Shown here piece after piece: positions 17,197-26,388 of a stretch of DNA of 64,000 nucleotides; the first letter of the stretch is position 1; every line of letters begins with the position of its first letter. The stretch lies in assembly GCF_019649055.1 (NCBI RefSeq), contig NW_026570232.1, positions 372,001 to 436,000 of the forward strand, in the 5' to 3' direction. Under the pieces are notes generated by a model, which was given only the letters and a program-made list of their open reading frames with translations, made no database searches and was not told the origin of the DNA. This DNA is from Paramacrobiotus metropolitanus (taxonomy: Eukaryota; Tardigrada; Eutardigrada; Parachela; Macrobiotidae). The position numbers and the translations under genes were made by a program.

Positions 17197-17345
17197 CGGC
17201 TTAGGCTTCGCTGAAGCCTTGCCGAGTACCAGTGACACCAGTGTAGGTCTTCGCTGAAGACTCTACACCGAGGAACACTGGCGACTGAACTCTTGAACTC
17301 TTTCACAGCTAAGGAAACAGCACGGTTCTTCGCTGAAGATACCGT
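17197..17345. other. Three matched stem-loops with the same apical sequence
   Basis: Stem-loops at 17197-17224, 17241-17268 and 17322-17345 share the apex CTTCGCTGAAG (on the plus strand). All have lower stems of different sequence that still pair: CGGC/GCCG, GTGTAG/CTACAC and ACGGT/ACCGT. In each an unpaired T follows the 3' side of the upper stem. The region has no convincing ORF. It lies upstream of the retroelement promoter motifs and may be LTR U3 sequence, a structured RNA or a repeat. Confidence 0.6.
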
Positions 17346-18087
17346 ACCGAAAACCGAAGCTGGGTATCCGCGTCCGATGGGGAATTGCACCGCTTGTGGT
17401 GTGCGCTTTGCTGTCCGTACAGACCTGTGCCTTACTGGTCACACGGATAACAGATAACAGGCCAATTTTGCCTGACACAAATCAATTAAAATCAGAGAAC
17501 CGCTGTCGGCTCTGCTACCATCTAAAGCTAGATCCAACTGTGATCCAGATACGGCGACCTAAACGGAATAGATCCCGTGGAGCGAGCAATGCGATATGTA
17601 TTGCGAGCTATGCGGAAACACAAAACGTCGCACCGCTAATTGCTAACTTTTAATAATCTTGAAAAGTCTGGAGACCAGAATTCAACAAGTGATCGGCGCA
17701 GCTCGATCGTAAAGCGTAGAGCCCATTCAACAGTGTGTAACGCAGTGCAGCACGTGCTAAGCCGCGCCCACTAACACAACTCAAGCCAATCAAAAGAGAC
17801 ACAACACAGACACGTAATCCGGTGGCGTAGCGTTGCGGACGTGAACGCTAGTGAACCCCCGCTCACATACCGTAAGCTGTAATCATAATGACTTATTTTT
17901 TTGTGATTTTGGAACATTTCTGGTAGTATTTGAGTCAAATCGTCAAATAATTTGACTATTTGTAGTTTGTTTTAACTTGTTTGCCGCTTAATGGTGCATT
18001 AAATTAGTAACTGGTATCTCCAATATGCAAACTTTTCTAATTTTTTAAGTTGGCAGTTCTGGATCTCTGCTGCTTCGGGAAGACAAA
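17346..18087. other. Intergenic, nothing recognised
   Basis: GC-richer up to about 17,900 (continuing the retroelement 5' flank), then AT-rich towards the next gene. No coding region, tRNA or LTR end was recognised. Confidence 0.5.
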
Positions 18088-19319
18088 ATGTTTCGGTGTT
18101 ATCTGTTGGAAAAACTGATTTATGTGCATCCGAATTTCTTGAAGTTGTGGTATAATTTTGAAAATCCGGAAAAATCAGAGCCATTTCGTTTGTCTCGGCA
18201 CCTTCTACAGTGTCAGCTAGTAAATCATGTGAGTAGCTCAGTAGCAAATAAGTTCTCTTTTTAGTCGAAGTTGGAAGAAGAGTGTACGGTACGTTTGGTT
18301 TCTTCACTTTCTTGTAAAACGTTTATTCCAGTAAGTCCAGTATATTATTCCTGGTGTCTGATTACAGATTACATGAATTGTGAACAGATGTTTGGTTTTA
18401 GGTATTGCAAGGAATTGGTTTAGTGGTCATCGTTACAGATATATGGGACATAAAAGACGAGTATTTTGATCCCGTAGATGGTGGCATTTTCGTGCGGGTT
18501 CGCTTCCGCTGCAAAGTGTACTCGCCAGGTAAATACTAAAAACACTGTGCTTTCCGTAACTTCCGTGACGGTGATATGGCTACCGTCTACCTCTTGTTTA
18601 CTACAGTATACGAGTAAATAGGTATTTTTATATCCATGTGGTATGAATACATATTTCTTTCATACACATAACTAAGTACGTTCATCCCGGACACTGCTTT
18701 AATGGAAAACTAAAAAAATTGTAATTATGTAACTAATCAAAAGAGCACGTTGTGTTGTACTACTTGCTATGTGTTGACATATCTCATATCTGTAACCTGT
18801 ATGTACTGTGCAGCATTGATTTACAGTAATAAAAATAAGTATATTAATTTTCCAGTGCCGCGCTCCATTATGCAAGCTACCGTGGAAAAGATCGAGCCGG
18901 ATGCAGTAATCGTTAGGCATTTGGGATTGCCTTCCGTGCGGTTTCCCCTCTCCTCTCTGCATCCGGAAACGCTCTTCAATGCCGAACAGAAATCGTTGGT
19001 GTGGAAGAAGACTCAAGTCGCACAGGCCGACGGCTCTGCCAAATATTTCGAGACCAAAGTGGGCGATAAAGTGAAGTACCAAGTGGACAAGGTGGAATAC
19101 GATGAACACAAGCGCATTTCACCGGCAGATTCCGACGCGTGGACCGTGCATGCCAACATGAAGACGGTGCCACTTGGACCCGTTCACTGGTACAGCACCT
19201 TCCACAAACACACTCCCGCTCCAGCCCATGACCTCCTGAAAGAAGCTCTAAACAAACTTGATCCTGACCAATCGGATAGGTTGCGGTTTTTGCGAAGTGT
19301 ATTGCCCAACCGGAAATGA
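18088..19319 (+). CDS. POLR3H: RNA polymerase III subunit RPC8-like (POLR3H)
   Basis: Three exons, 18088-18228, 18402-18528 and 18856-19319, give 243 residues with consistent phases and GT/AG ends. Exon 1 begins MFRCYLLEKLIYVHP and matches the start of the Rpb7/RPC8 N-terminal (SHS2) domain. Exon 2 has the family signature GIGLVVIVTDI then DEYFDPVDGG and VRFRC. Exon 3 is the S1/OB-like C-terminal half (ATVEKIEPDAVIV, ending in basic residues). RPC8 pairs with RPC9 as the Pol III stalk and helps initiation at tRNA and 5S genes. The spacing of the DEY..P.DG and VRFRC blocks is closer to RPC8 than to RPB7 or RPA43, but the C-terminus is divergent, so Pol II or Pol I paralogues remain possible. 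A polyadenylation signal lies at 19538. Confidence 0.65.
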
Positions 19320-19537
19320 AATTTGTTTTAATACGGATTCGTTGTTTTATGATTATGTTATTTTCGGCTTGCGCTGGCGATATGGCGTTGCAATGGTTGC
19401 TCTAGTTTTATTGTTGAATTCCTTTTGCACAGAAATGTTTGTAGTTCAATTTTGTACACGGCTACAGTGGTAAAAGTGCAGATCCACCAACAGTTCTACT
19501 AAATCAACAAGCAAATAGAATTTTGTATAGAAGTACA

Positions 19538-19543
19538 AATAAA
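19538..19543 (+). terminator. Candidate AATAAA polyadenylation signal (POLR3H)
   Basis: AATAAA lies 218 bp downstream of the POLR3H-like stop, between it and the convergent lin-7 gene. Confidence 0.4.
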
Positions 19544-19653
19544 GAATTAAAGAAAAACCAATTTTCACGAAACAAACAATAAACGAGCAAAAACAGCCCA
19601 CCAATATTTAATAAGTACAGCAAATACTTTGACCAGTGACTATCATGGTCAAG

Positions 19654-19659
19654 TTTATT
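19654..19659 (-). terminator. Candidate AATAAA polyadenylation signal (lin-7)
   Basis: TTTATT on the plus strand is AATAAA on the minus strand, about 26 bp past the lin-7 stop codon. Confidence 0.45.
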
Positions 19660-19684
19660 TTTAAATGCTTGGTTAGGTAGGTTT

Positions 19685-20940
19685 TTAACCGCTGGGTGTT
19701 GTCGGCTGACGCCGGCGGGCGCTGCGCTGCTGATCAAAACGCAGTTCTATTTCTTCGAGAAGTTTCGGACTGTATCGCACAACAAGTTTAACACTTCCGG
19801 TGGCCGATTTCAATAACTCTACGGCCTTTTCGTGGTTTTCTCCCTCCACATTCTATAAAAAATAAGGAGACGTGTCTGTAACTTAATTTTAAAAAGACAT
19901 TACCATGACCAAAACTCATTTTGCAACATCAAAAACGTCATGAGAACTGTCACATACAATGCCGTTCACTGATAACAGCTGATCGCCGCGTTTTAAACCG
20001 CCATGTCGATCGGCTAAGCCGTCCGGAATAATACGTGAAATATATATGGGAGAATTCTGCTCCTTTCCGCCCATAATGTTAAATCCTAGTCCTTCGTCGG
20101 TTTTCGGCAGCTCCACTACTCTCGGATGCGAGTGGCCTTCGCTGGCAGCGAAAGCAGCCACAGTAGCCTATTTTCAGGGGAAATCAGATAATTATGCAGT
20201 GCCATTAGACATACCGATAATATTGCACATCTGCTCGATATAAACATATATAACTTCATTTTTTTCAGTCTAACGACACCTCAGTAAATTCAGAAGATAG
20301 AGATTTCAATAAAAGCAAGCTAGCAGAAAATAGCGTCCAACGTTGATAAGAAATTTCACCGTTTCTGTTCCAAAAAGCATTCACTTACTTTGGCTGTCGC
20401 ATTTGCACGAACTTCCGGACTGCCAGTGTCCTGCACAGTCTGATAAACATATTCATACACTTCACGCACGGATGTGCAGAATTCACTCTGAAGAACACGC
20501 TGAAGAGCTGTTAGTTTTTGCACCGGAAGATTTCCGTCTGCAAGGACAAATATTTAAATAAATACAACATTAATAATATATACATTAATAATAAAGCTGA
20601 ATCGCCCTGCGCAAACCGAGCCACACGCTATCAAACAAAATTCACGACACTACAAAACTCAGCAGATCAGCGTTCCAAACCGTACTTCGTTTCAGTCGTT
20701 CCAGCAGTTCGATAGCCCGTTGAACATCTATTTAAAAAGGAAAGGCAACATTACGTTAGGGACTGCATGATAAAGCCGTTAGGCTTTTAGCAATCACACT
20801 AAAAAAACTGCCATATGTTGCCAGTTGTTACGCTAAGAATGCATAGTTTCGCCTTTGAATGAGAACGGTAAGCCCATAAACATACCTCGAGAAAGATTTA
20901 AAGAGTCGCCGTTGTTGATAGTAGTCGATGCCGTCATCAT
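19685..20940 (-). CDS. lin-7: LIN-7 scaffold protein (L27 and PDZ domains)
   Basis: Five exons on the minus strand: 20940-20886, 20727-20686, 20537-20389, 20167-19958 and 19852-19685, giving 207 residues with all phases consistent. Residues ~18-75 are the L27 domain ([37 protein letters not shown]), which binds LIN-2/[16 protein letters not shown] linker follows. Residues ~95-180 are one PDZ domain ([19 protein letters not shown], with GLGF-type loop). The tail is Arg-rich. Animal LIN-7 is about 195-210 residues, so this copy is full length and highly conserved. LIN-7 works with LIN-2 and LIN-10 to place membrane receptors at epithelial and synaptic membranes. The start is taken at 20940; a second ATG follows immediately. 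It is convergent with POLR3H. Confidence 0.95.
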
Positions 20941-21538
20941 GTTTATTTAACAGATGAGTTTGTGGTGAATCAAATGCGTCTTGTGTCTAACAGTACTACA
21001 ACAAAACAACCACTGCAATACACAAGGCGTCATTAGCGGTGCTGTGCAGGGTCGTAATCATTTTGCACATCCGCAGTAAGACTGCACCATACGTAAAAAA
21101 TAAGGATCTGTGCAGAGCTTCGAACTACGACGACACCCCTTTAGGTAATCAAAATTCAAAAGTGATCAAACAAGAAAAGAATCAGCTTCGTAAGTAAACT
21201 AAAAAATCAATAAGTTTCGCGCGTTCAAAAATGCAAAACATCAACAGCTGCGGGCTTCGCTCTTATTACGCAGAAGTTCAACTTCATACAACATAAGAAG
21301 AACAAATACTCATATCACGCACGATTCACGAGCTACAGTAAGTACGCATTACGGATATGTTCAAATAATTTAAATGCCTTCAATCGTGTGCTGGCTTACG
21401 AATCACGAATTTACGATTGCAGTATTAATTAAATCTACATTTATACGGAGTATTCTCCTGCTTCTCGCTTGACATAGTTTTATTGTGACAAAAAATATAA
21501 ATCGCTAACCTGTTTGTAAATAAGTACTTATTCATATA
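20941..21538. other. Intergenic upstream of lin-7, nothing recognised
   Basis: AT-rich sequence between the lin-7 start and the Polinton insertion. It presumably holds the lin-7 promoter and 5' leader, but I see no clear motif or ORF. Confidence 0.5.
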
Positions 21539-21544
21539 CCAGTG
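21539..21544. other. Target site duplication CCAGTG, left
   Basis: The hexamer CCAGTG directly precedes the Polinton left end and is repeated at 35720-35725 directly after its right end. Six bp is the duplication length made by Polinton integrases. Confidence 0.9.
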
Positions 21545-21685
21545 AGAAGAAACAGTATACTGTATAAACATAAGATGGCGTCGGTTACGTCATAAACTGG
21601 AGTTGGGAGCTGGACTTTCTAGTTACAATTCCCGGTTGTACTTTGTACTTGCAGCTCCCAACTGCAGCATATGATTCAGCACAAC
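21545..21685. repeat. Polinton left terminal inverted repeat
   Basis: About 140 bp matching the complement of 35580-35719, near-identical over the outer 70 bp (differences such as TATACTG against TATATTG). It contains an internal palindrome: CTGGAGTTGGGAGCTG at 21597-21612 against CAGCTCCCAACT at 21652-21663. Confidence 0.92.
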
Positions 21686-22204
21686 TGCAGCATATGATTA
21701 CTGCATATGTACACTGTATAGAAGTACACTAACTAATTTACTCACTTACTGATAATCACACACACACGCGCTGGTGCATCTGCTGTGCATACCTCAAGGA
21801 TGCTCGCAGCCCAGATGCAGCTACCTGTGCAGCCGTGTTGCACGCTTGCAAGTGGTTGTTTACATTCTTTTACCGCATGGAGCGGCATTGGCACATTAGC
21901 GCAACTGGCTCGTCAGCGATGTTGCTGCATACCATGCGCGTCTCTTATTGATTGAAAACACTTATAGTAATGCTGCGCACTTATAATATACAAATTATTT
22001 GTCAACTTATCGAGTAGTTTAATTGCTTAACTGGATTGTGCACGGCTTATATATAATTGTGAAACTTGACATGCGCCCAATGGTTGGAGTACTGTACGGA
22101 TGGATGGATGGTACTGTACTATATGGATACTACTGTACACTGTACAGTTATATTGGTTTACTTTCACTGCTTGATTCAACAAGTTGTTTACATTCTTTTA
22201 CACT
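21686..22204. other. Polinton left subterminal region
   Basis: No complete gene seen. The stretch 21851-21920 (TTGTTTACATTCTTTTA, then an ATG-led open stretch, then CTGGCTCGTCA) is imperfectly repeated at 22183-22240, so the first exon of the following small gene appears duplicated. Confidence 0.5.
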
Positions 22205-22733
22205 ATGGAGGAGCACTTTAACGCATCTGGCTCGTCAAAGCCTTTCAACGCATAGTAAGTGAAATATAATTACTTTTCAGTGGATATTACTAGCTGCTCT
22301 ATTCTCAACTTATTTATACATATATAATCATGGAAACTAACAGGTACGATGGAATATTATCTTCTTTATTACTGTACATTATGCCTGTAGTGTGTAATCA
22401 ATTTTGACAATTATTTGCAGTCTACTGCGTGCATGCTTATGCGTGCGTGCAGATCAACTGGAAAAAGTCCGCCAGGGTCGCTGCAAAATTTTTTCCACTG
22501 GAGCCAAAGCCACATTTCTGTTAACGATTACTCCGCTAATTGCAGAATTTATGAATTTCTTGTACACGAAGTAAGTGAAGCAAGTGTTTTTAGTTTATAT
22601 TACGTTGTAACCCATGCTGTATTTGTCATGTGTACATAGTTTCGGGGCTGCTATAAACAACGAGGGTTTGAGTGGAAAAAGTTGGCCTGAACTTCTCAAA
22701 GAATTTTTCCACCTTGTCAACGGTATGGCGTAA
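22205..22733 (+). CDS. Putative small spliced Polinton gene, unknown function
   Basis: Three exons fit by phase and GT/AG sites: 22205-22254, 22421-22570 and 22640-22733, giving 97 residues. Exon 2 is open with a hydrophobic stretch (TFLLTITPLIAEFMNFLY). Exon 3 reads FGAAINNEG then LLKEFFHLVN. I do not recognise the family. It is on the plus strand, unlike the adjacent TBP-like gene. The model rests on three phase-compatible junctions and could be chance in a decayed region. Confidence 0.35.
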
Positions 22734-23018
22734 TTTGCTGATTCCGCAGTTTCCTGATTACAAAAATTATTATTATATGCTTGTATGTTTGCTCAATGCT
22801 TTTATAACAAAAAAATACATTTCGTAATAAAATCTTATTATCATAATTAATGAGTAATGTATTGTACAGTATTGCATTGTATATGTAGTATGTACCAGAT
22901 ACTTTTAAGGGTAAACGTTCTTTACATTTCTCAATAAATTTAGCACTAATGCTTTGTAATGCCAGGTAACAGAAATATGCAACGATAGCTTTTTTTGTAA
23001 TTTTATTTACTGCTGCAT
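22734..23018. other. AT-rich spacer downstream of the TBP-like gene
   Basis: AT-rich; no gene seen. It contains AATAAA-type words in both orientations that could end either flanking gene. Confidence 0.4.
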
Positions 23019-23546
23019 TTAGGTTCCTAATAACAGGCGCAATTCGTTTTCAGCAGTATGAAGAGTATCAGCATCTTTTGCACCTAATAAATTAATTTTT
23101 CCAGAATGGAAAATCATCGCCATACAACCTTGAAGCCGGACTCGCATGGCCGGAAATATTTCAGGTTCAAACATGGCATCAGCTTTTGCTCTTATTGAGT
23201 TGTATAATTTCTCTAAACTAAGAAATTTCCCAAAATTGAAAGTGGCGACAATGTTAACAATTCTTGGATTCTTTAACGATGCTTTTTGATAGCCGTATTT
23301 TTGCAGTTTCCGGTAATAGTGATCCAATAACGCGAGAGCATCACTGATGGACTTTGCACCATTGACTGTGATCTTGCCGTTGCGGTACACTTGGCAGTGC
23401 GATTTGTAAGGACGAATGGAACGGAGAAGAAGCCCGGAAAATTTATGTGGTGCATAATGAGAAAGCGGAGCGCGTTCGGATAAGCTGGGTAAGTCAATTG
23501 CGCAGCCAAGGTCAGCAGTTGCAACAACGTTAGTTATTTTCGCCAT
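23019..23546 (-). CDS. TATA-binding-protein-like protein encoded by the Polinton
   Basis: An intact 175-codon frame that is almost exactly the TBP core with no N-terminal tail. Two pseudo-symmetric repeats are visible: residues ~1-88 (ITNVVATADLGCAIDL, KFSGLLLRSIRPYKSHCQVY, NGKITVNGAKS) and ~89-175 (PRIVNIVATFNFG, EIFPAMRVRLQG, MIFHSGKINLLGAKD). Each ends in the GK...GAK signature of TBP. Of the four DNA-intercalating Phe positions, three are Phe (KF, EIF, MIF) and one is Tyr (QVY). TBP nucleates transcription at TATA promoters. An element-borne copy could redirect transcription of the element's own genes. Its ATG overlaps the end of the upstream minus-strand ORF. The gene lies well inside the TIRs, so it belongs to the element and is not a flanking host gene. 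TBP is not part of the standard Polinton gene set I know. Confidence 0.85.
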   Translation of the reverse strand: MAKITNVVATADLGCAIDLPSLSERAPLSHYAPHKFSGLLLRSIRPYKSHCQVYRNGKITVNGAKSISDALALLDHYYRKLQKYGYQKASLKNPRIVNIVATFNFGKFLSLEKLYNSIRAKADAMFEPEIFPAMRVRLQGCMAMIFHSGKINLLGAKDADTLHTAENELRLLLGT

Positions 23547-23786
23547 TCAGCCAATTTGCAAATGTCTCCGCTTTTGAAAGCGTTGTTTGTGGTAATGAAG
23601 TAAGCTCCTTAAACTTCGGGCACCCAATGTCTTCAAGATTAAACACTTCAGGCAAATAATTTTCCAAAATCTTTTGCTTTTCCAATCCTTTGGCAAAAAA
23701 CGTCAAACGCGCAGGTCGTTCACCAATAAGCTCCAGCATATCCTGAAGACAATCTCCACGATTATCCGCTTTGAAGTCTCCATTCT
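23530..23786 (-). CDS. Exonuclease/RNase H-like C-terminal fragment
   Basis: An open frame on the minus strand that ends 17 bp inside the TBP-like start. It contains FFAKGLEKQKIL, NLEDIGCPKFKEL and FANWLN. The same spaced motif (AKG.EK, GCP.F..L, NW) occurs in the plus-strand ORF at 30104, so the two are paralogous domains in one element. The motif resembles the C-terminal part of a DEDD-type exonuclease-like domain common in arthropod mobile elements; that assignment is from memory. The frame is preceded by an AG acceptor at about 23787, so an upstream exon may exist, or the fragment may be all that remains. Confidence 0.55.
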
Positions 23787-23836
23787 GTTATCGGTACGCT
23801 AGCAATGAAGCACTCCGTACCTAGCAATAGCTGGAA

Positions 23837-24530
23837 ATGGATTCCTTAAATAGGTATCCGCGCACAACAGCTGATTTGAGATTCCGACTACCCGCTTCAG
23901 TCCTTGTTGTGGGGCCAACGACTTCGGGAAAACGACATATGTGTCAAAATTAATTATGGAGCGCGATAAATTATTTGACCAACCATTTGGACGAATTATT
24001 TTGGTGTACGGAGAAATGCAGCCAGCCTACGAAGTGCTTCAGCGCAAAGTCCCTTGGATTGAACTGACAAAAAATATTCAACAAATTGTGGAGGATGAAA
24101 ATTATTTTGATGGTAAACAAAATATTTTGTTGATACTGGATGACGTGGCAAGTGGTTTGGTGAAAAATGAGCATTTGGCTAAACTCTTCACTCAAAAGTA
24201 CACCATAAACGGCTTTGTGTATTTCTATTATTCAATAACCTATATAAACAAGGGTCTGCTATGCGAGACGTGCATCTTAATGCACAATATCTTATACTGT
24301 TCAAAAATAATCGTGATGTGAACCAAATCAAGATTCTAGAAAGGCAGACTGGTTTAAAACATCTCAGCGGAGCTTACGAGGAAGTCGGCCAGGAACCATT
24401 TCAACCTCTCATTTTGGATATGAAACCGGACACACCTGCCTATTTAAGGATTCGTTCAGCAATATTACCGGGAGAGTTGACTAAAATTTACATTAATCCA
24501 CATACGACAAACTTGCCCAAGAATGTGTGA
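23837..24530 (+). pseudogene. Polinton FtsK/HerA-type genome packaging ATPase, frameshifted
   Basis: An ATG at 23837 opens a frame reaching VLVVGPTTSGK, a Walker A loop, then hits a stop. One base back, the frame from 23941 continues (TTYVSKLI, RIILVYGEMQP, then LLILDD, a Walker B). A second -1 change near 24190 enters the last frame (NLYKQGSAMRD, LNAQYLILFKNNRD, AYEEVG). This matches the Polinton/adintovirus packaging ATPase along its length. It would load the genome into capsids. Both shifts look like one missing base at an A-run. The first coincides with a canonical G GGA AAA slippery heptamer; the second does not. Real decay is the simplest reading. Confidence 0.85.
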
Positions 24531-24851
24531 TCAGATTTTAAAAGACTTTGCACCGTTTCTCCTTACCCTGCGATCGCTGAAACCCAAGCAGCGTCGTTTT
24601 CTTTTGGAAAATATTTCGAAACGACAACTTCGCTGTTTTGAAGAAATTTGTTTGAATTTGGTAAAGAATTCAGTGCCTCTTACCACCGATCAGCTAAAGG
24701 TGTGTCAGCGTTGGCGTCGACCATTAAAGCTGATTGCCCTCAAAAAATATCCTTTACGAAGCAAGAGGAAATTTTATTACAGCGCGGAGGATTCTTACCT
24801 GCGGTTCTACCTGTATTGGCAGCTGTTTTGGGAACTGCCTTACTGAAATGA
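24523..24851 (+). pseudogene. Small conserved Polinton ORF (LKPKQRR type), frameshifted
   Basis: The ATG overlaps the ATPase end. The first frame reads LLTLRSLKPKQRRFLLEN and FEEICLNLVKNSVPLT. The conserved tail (KQEEILLQRGGFLP, then a hydrophobic AVLPVLAAVLG) lies in the -1 frame after an A6 run near 24750. A short protein with this charge pattern and a hydrophobic C-terminus accompanies many arthropod adintovirus/Polinton elements. Its role is unknown to me; a minor virion or membrane-active protein is possible. Confidence 0.6.
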
Positions 24852-25342
24852 AACCGGAAGTGCATTATATTGTTCCCGCGAGCGAAATGAAAAGACTTGC
24901 AAGTGACACGGTTGGTCGTATTGTAACGGATGTCCAATTACAACAGCAGCCTACTGAAGTTGTGGATATTGTAAAACTGGACGATTTGATGAGAGATATA
25001 ATTTCACGGAATACGCTAAGCGAATGGGAGAAAGCGGAACTGTTATCAAGAAACTTGGCTCGCTTTTGGCGCTGAAAGAGTCGGCGTTCGGCCCTGACCA
25101 AATGGTTATTCCGCCTCCAGCATCTGTGCCCCCATTCCAGTACAACTATTAAAGAAGCCGTGGGTACCCCTAATATGCCTGATCGTATGTTAGATGCTTT
25201 CCCTCCTATTCCACCTGCACCCCCGACAAAACGCAAGCGTGCAAAGCGAGAAGTATTTGATGAAAACACTTTACAAATCGAAGGTCCCATCGGTTCAAGA
25301 ACCAAATCCCAGTTCAACTGGATGACTATTAATAACAAATGA
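24848..25342 (+). pseudogene. Unknown Polinton ORF, Pro-rich with basic NLS-like stretch
   Basis: ATG at 24848. The first frame (MKPEVHYIVPASEMK, then LDDLMRDIISRNTLSEWEKAELLSRN) stops at 25075. The reading continues in other frames as PPPASVPPF and then DAFPPIPPAPPTKRKRAKRE, ending at 25342, so two frameshifts are implied. The first part resembles a small conserved Polinton ORF of unknown role. The tail is proline-rich followed by a KRKRAKR basic patch. Confidence 0.5.
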
Positions 25343-25417
25343 GTGGTGGTGGATGCGTTCCCTTTTCTTTGTCTTTGGGTGAAGGTATGACATGGAACTG
25401 CACATCTAGCTGTTGCG

Positions 25418-26388
25418 ATGGATCAAGCAGTAGCGACGACGAATACGATGGCCAATCTACTGCTACGACAAGCGTATCTGAACCCTCAGCACCCGGGCAG
25501 CTTAACAGGGATTCAAAAGTTTCGCAGCCACTTTCCACAAGCACCAAACTATCAACAAACGCGGGAACAGCTGGAGCATCTGGATCCATATACAGTCCAC
25601 AAATTTCGACGCAAAAGGTTCAAAAGAAACCCCGTAGTTGTCTCAAACCTAGCAGAGCAATATCAAGCCGATCTGGCAGACATGTCAAAATATGCGAAGC
25701 AGAACAAAGGATACCGTTGGATATTGTTTGTGATCGACGTCTTCAGCAAGAAAGTGAGCTGTCAACTACTAAAGAATAAAAGCGGTCTAGAAGTAAAACT
25801 TGGGTTGGAAAAGGTGTTTGCAGAACTCGGAGCTCCCATTAAATTGCAAACGGACAAAGGTCTTGAATTTTACAATAAGGATGTTAAGAGTTTTTTGACA
25901 GCCCAAAAGGTTTTTTGTTCTCTTCTGAAAATAAAGCAATCAAAGCATCCTTAGCTGAAAATGGCATACGCAATCTCAAGAAACGAATATGGAAATTATT
26001 TCGACACCGACAGTCTAAAGTGTACTGGGACGTTCTGGGAGATTTGGTAAACAGTTACAACAACGCAATTCATTCTTCGCATAAAGTCACGCCTAATGAG
26101 GTTAGCCAGTCCAATTCTCTGCAAATATTCAATCGACTATATGCAGAATTATTATTGGGAAAGCAGAAAAAGCCAAAGTACAGCGTAGGTGACACAGTAC
26201 GAGTAGCCATCGACAAAACACTTTTTGAAAAAGGATATGAGTCAACATTTAAGGAGGAAATTTACAAGATACACCAAGTATTACCACAACAGCCCGAGCC
26301 CCTCTACGTATTACTGGATGAAAACGGGGACTTAATTCGCGGGAAATATTACGAAGCCGAACTCAGTCGTGTCAGAAATGGCTCATAA
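25418..26388 (+). pseudogene. Polinton retroviral-type integrase, one frameshift
   Basis: The first frame (25418-25954) has the N-terminal region and catalytic Asp residues in YQADLADM and LQTDKG. The second (25915-26388) has the Glu in SLAENGIRNLKK and a C-terminal SH3/chromo-like region (KYSVGDTVRVAIDK, YYEAELSRV). The D,D,E set matches Polinton integrases, which insert the element and make the 6-bp duplication seen at its ends. The frames are offset by -1 at about 25905-25918, near AAAAGGTTTTTT. The end overlaps the start of the minor capsid gene by about 10-20 bp. Confidence 0.9.

Noticed and set aside
22454-22712. Two GGAAAAA...TTTTTCC hairpins at the Polinton left end
   Set aside because: Arms are mostly A/T runs; the sequence is better explained as coding exons of the putative small gene.
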